In this document: piece by piece, positions 3,789 through 6,109 of the stretch | Position numbering within the stretch: position 1 is the stretch's first letter | Layout: each line of letters opens with the position of its first letter | DNA from: an uncultured Cytophagaceae bacterium | GTDB taxonomy: Bacteria; Bacteroidota; Bacteroidia; Cytophagales; Spirosomataceae | Assembly (NCBI GenBank): GCA_903837305.1 | Contig: CAILUB010000320.1 | Coordinates: forward strand, 1-6,109 | DNA length: 6,109 nt | Direction: 5' to 3' | Made by a program: the position numbers and the translations under genes | Notes under the pieces: generated by a model | Told to the model about the DNA's origin: nothing | Database searches by the model: none | What the model saw: only the letters and a program-made list of their open reading frames with translations

Positions 3789-5021
3789 TTATTTTTTCTT
3801 TCTTCTGGCCTTCTTGGATTCTGAAAGCAATTTCTTTGCCTCTGTGTATTGAGCAGACTTCTTTTCGGCGTGTTCTAATACTTGTTTACAGTAATCCACT
3901 GCCTGATCATAATTTTGCTGTTGGTAGGAAATTCGGGCTAAGCCTAATAGAGAGGCCCAATAATAACCTGAATCCATTGCGTCAGTCGACGTAGAGAAGG
4001 CCATGCACTGCTTGAAGTAGTTGATGGCTTCAGACTGATTTCGATAGACATACAAGGCATAATAGCCTAAAATATAACTGGCATACCTACCTGAGGTTGC
4101 TTCGTAACCTACTTGATGCTGATCTAAACGTCTCAGAATTTCCTTGGCAAGCGATGTTGCTTCTTCCATATTACCGTTCAAAAAGGCCGCTCGTGCATAA
4201 TAGCGGTGGAAATAGGGATTGTCTGGAAAGGTCTCAGAGGTGTATTTGGCCATGCCATAGGCCTTCTCATTCATGTTTTCAATGCTGTAGATCTGCAACA
4301 GGAAATAACGGGCTTCGGTCCGGGTGTAGAAAGCTTGGTAGCTGACTTTCTCTAATTGCGAGATACCTTGACTTTTGTTTGCTTTAGGGAATAACCATAA
4401 AACGGGTCTTAAGAGAGGGAAATTCTGCTTAATGAAGAAGTAATAGTAGTTGTACAGGCCATCGCCGAACATTAATTCCGGGCTGAAATCAGCAAAATTA
4501 CGGGAATATTCCAGGTACTTAAGGGCACTTTTGGCGGCCAACGTGGCGCGTGTCCAGTGCTTGCGTTCTGCGTGCAGGCGACCTTTGAAGGCGTAAGCGG
4601 CGGCCATGAAGAAGGCAGCTTCTGGGTTTTCGGTTTCGTCGTAGATCTTTTCGGCCTTTTCGATACTTTGGTCCATATATTCGATCAAACGATCGTCATA
4701 GACCTCATTTTTCGTATTAGGCACGATCTTCCACCATTGCATCAGGCCTAATAGAAAATCAGGCAGCGGGTGCTGTGGGTATTTAATCTTTAAGTAATTG
4801 AATTCGCGTTCAGCTTCCGGGAAATGGAAGTTATACATCTGGTTGATGGCCACGGTGGCCTCCGTCTGAACTTCGGTGGTGAGTAAAAGCATTCCTTTGG
4901 AACGCTCCTTTTCCGCCTCATCCGCCTTCTTCCACCACTGGGCATTCGTATCGAAAGCAGGTAGAAGAAGGCCGAAGATTAAGGCTAAAATACTAAGATG
5001 AGATCTCAATTTGGTCGCCAT
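3789..5021 (-). CDS. Exported tetratricopeptide-repeat protein of unknown function
   Basis: This is a 410-residue protein. Residues 1-28 are a Sec signal peptide (basic start, hydrophobic stretch, TNAQ before the mature WWKK), so the protein is periplasmic or envelope-associated. The rest is almost entirely helical repeats of TPR type. Good examples are the segments around MNEKAYGMAKYTSETFPDNP and YDQAVDYCKQVLEHA, and the early repeat with HFPEAEREFNYLKIKYPQHP. A central GDGLYNYYYFF segment followed by the L..FPKANKSQGISQLEKV region faintly recalls the IML2/TTC39 TPR family, which I offer only as a hint. The tail is strongly basic (KKARRKKK). TPRs mediate protein-protein contact; the partner is unknown. 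The start overlaps the end of rng by 29 bp (4993-5021) and the stop lies one base before rsmG, placing it inside a tight operon although its exported location does not fit rRNA metabolism. Confidence 0.88.
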   Translation of the reverse strand: MATKLRSHLSILALIFGLLLPAFDTNAQWWKKADEAEKERSKGMLLLTTEVQTEATVAINQMYNFHFPEAEREFNYLKIKYPQHPLPDFLLGLMQWWKIVPNTKNEVYDDRLIEYMDQSIEKAEKIYDETENPEAAFFMAAAYAFKGRLHAERKHWTRATLAAKSALKYLEYSRNFADFSPELMFGDGLYNYYYFFIKQNFPLLRPVLWLFPKANKSQGISQLEKVSYQAFYTRTEARYFLLQIYSIENMNEKAYGMAKYTSETFPDNPYFHRYYARAAFLNGNMEEATSLAKEILRRLDQHQVGYEATSGRYASYILGYYALYVYRNQSEAINYFKQCMAFSTSTDAMDSGYYWASLLGLARISYQQQNYDQAVDYCKQVLEHAEKKSAQYTEAKKLLSESKKARRKKK

Positions 5022-6109
5022 TTTGGTTTAAGAATTTAAATTCTGTAATGCCAAATGAGGAATCTTCCATAATCGTAATCCAGGTCTTGTACTTAAAGAA
5101 CCAGTTCATGCGAATAGAAGGGAAACCTTTTGTGAAATAAGCGCTCAAGAAGGGGTGCACCAAGATGGTTAATTTCTTCTCGTTCTGCTTCGTTAACAAA
5201 TGTTCCAAATGCTGTTCAACAATGTCAGATACTGCAATACTCGCCGTAATACTTCCTGTTCCTCCACAGCTTGGGCACGTTTCGTGCGTCGCTACGTTCA
5301 TCTCAGGACGCACACGCTGGCGGGTGATTTGCATCAAGCCAAACTTCGTTAACGGCAAAATGGTGTACTTCGAACGATCTCCACGCATTTCATCGCGCAT
5401 AATGTCCTGAATTAACTTGCGGTTATCTGCCTTCTTCATATCGATGAAGTCGATCACGATAATACCACCCATATCACGTAAACGCAATTGGCGAGCTACT
5501 TCTTTCGCAGCTTCTCGGTTCACACTTAATGCCGTCGCCTCTTGATCTTCTTCTGAATTCGACTTATTTCCCGAATTCACGTCAATCACGTGCAATGCTT
5601 CCGTGTGTTCCACGATTAAATAACCTCCACCAGGCAAAGAAACCGAACGGCCAAAAAGCATTTTCAATTGCTTCTCAATGCCTAATTGCTCGAATAACTT
5701 GGTTTTGCTTTGGTGTAACTTAACAATCTTCTCCTTTTCAGGAGCGACATTGTGTACATAGCCTTTTGCCTCATTGTACAATTCTGGTGTATCAACGATG
5801 ACATTATCGAAATCATTGTTCAATAGGTCGCGTAACATCGAAGTAGCGCGGCTCATTTCCCCAATAATACGATCTCCAGCTTTCGCATCGACTAATTTTA
5901 CTAAACCCTCTTCCCATTTCGCAATGGAATCTTTTAGGTCGCGCTCCATTTCTTCCACTGCTTTGCCTTCCGCTACAGTACGTACAATTACGCCATAATT
6001 CTTTGGCTTAATTGAGTTCATTAGCTTTTGGAGGCGATTGCGTTCTGCTTTCGACGTGATCTTTTTCGAGATATTCACACCGTTCGCAAAGGGAACTAAA
6101 ACAAGGAAA
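4993..6109 (-). CDS. rng: Ribonuclease G/E family endoribonuclease, 5' end outside the window
   Basis: This is a single-strand-specific endoribonuclease of the RNase E/G family, which processes rRNA precursors and initiates mRNA decay. There are 371 visible codons; the N-terminal S1 RNA-binding region is missing beyond the right edge. The in-frame GTG at 6078-6076 is an internal valine: coding continues upstream as FLVLVPFANG, matching the family's segment before V.IS.KI. Counting from that Val as residue 1, visible motifs are IVRTVAEG (31-38), GGGYLIVEHTEALHVIDVNSG (150-170, metal-binding Asp166), RQLRLRDMGGIIVIDFIDM (196-214, second metal-site Asp210) and the zinc-link CPSC (268-271). The protein ends shortly after the small C-terminal domain and has no long disordered degradosome-scaffold tail, so it is RNase G-like rather than E. 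coli RNase E-like. Its 3' end overlaps the TPR gene by 29 bp. Confidence 0.96.
   Translation of the reverse strand, partial: FLVLVPFANGVNISKKITSKAERNRLQKLMNSIKPKNYGVIVRTVAEGKAVEEMERDLKDSIAKWEEGLVKLVDAKAGDRIIGEMSRATSMLRDLLNNDFDNVIVDTPELYNEAKGYVHNVAPEKEKIVKLHQSKTKLFEQLGIEKQLKMLFGRSVSLPGGGYLIVEHTEALHVIDVNSGNKSNSEEDQEATALSVNREAAKEVARQLRLRDMGGIIVIDFIDMKKADNRKLIQDIMRDEMRGDRSKYTILPLTKFGLMQITRQRVRPEMNVATHETCPSCGGTGSITASIAVSDIVEQHLEHLLTKQNEKKLTILVHPFLSAYFTKGFPSIRMNWFFKYKTWITIMEDSSFGITEFKFLNQNGDQIEISS

Noticed and set aside
4097..5998. Several 64-82 codon plus-strand frames across the TPR and RNase G genes
   Set aside because: All are antisense to confident genes, without motifs or plausible starts.
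6076..6078. GTG as the true start of RNase G
   Set aside because: The frame remains open to the window edge and the upstream residues match the family; the enzyme would otherwise lack its S1 domain.

Overview
The window looks like a chromosomal segment of a Bacteroidota bacterium, possibly of the Cytophagales/Flavobacteriales type. This rests on protein style (a solitary LytTR regulator, a TPR exoprotein with a Sec signal, a rhodanese-thioredoxin exoprotein), on A-rich leaders without clear Shine-Dalgarno sequences, and on one promoter matching the Bacteroidota -7 consensus TAnnTTTG. Genus cannot be fixed from the sequence. There are seven protein genes, no RNA gene and no complete mobile element.

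Left part (1-2284): the N-terminal 176 codons of enolase (minus strand, cut by the left edge) diverge from a secreted rhodanese-thioredoxin fusion (plus). The fusion overlaps tail to tail, by 20 bp, with an aldo/keto reductase on the minus strand.

Middle (2285-3160): this is the unusual part. A 258-bp AT-rich divergent region carries an interrupted 22-bp palindrome and a good promoter. It leads into a small, AT-rich gene for a stand-alone LytTR DNA-binding domain. At the LytTR stop codon begins an array of five consecutive short hairpins about 19 bp apart. Every stem has a different sequence but is perfectly self-complementary, and the stems are separated by a conserved linker, TTAGTC. Four of the five loops read GNA on the minus strand, closed by a C-G pair. 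The remaining convergent intergenic DNA holds a perfect 7-bp-stem hairpin, a duplicated 12-mer, a 42-bp heptamer tandem array and a hairpin containing the rsmG stop codon.

Right part (3161-6109): a compact minus-strand operon runs from RNase G/E (rng, 5' end outside the window) to a secreted TPR protein to rsmG (16S rRNA m7G527 methyltransferase). The junctions are a 29-bp overlap and a 1-bp gap, so translation is probably coupled. Two of the three genes serve RNA maturation or modification.

The best candidate for something undescribed is the hairpin array together with the LytTR gene whose end it forms. Its covarying stems, fixed linker and fixed loop class suggest a structured nucleic-acid element with a conserved architecture. 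Its function is unknown and any link to the LytTR protein is inference.
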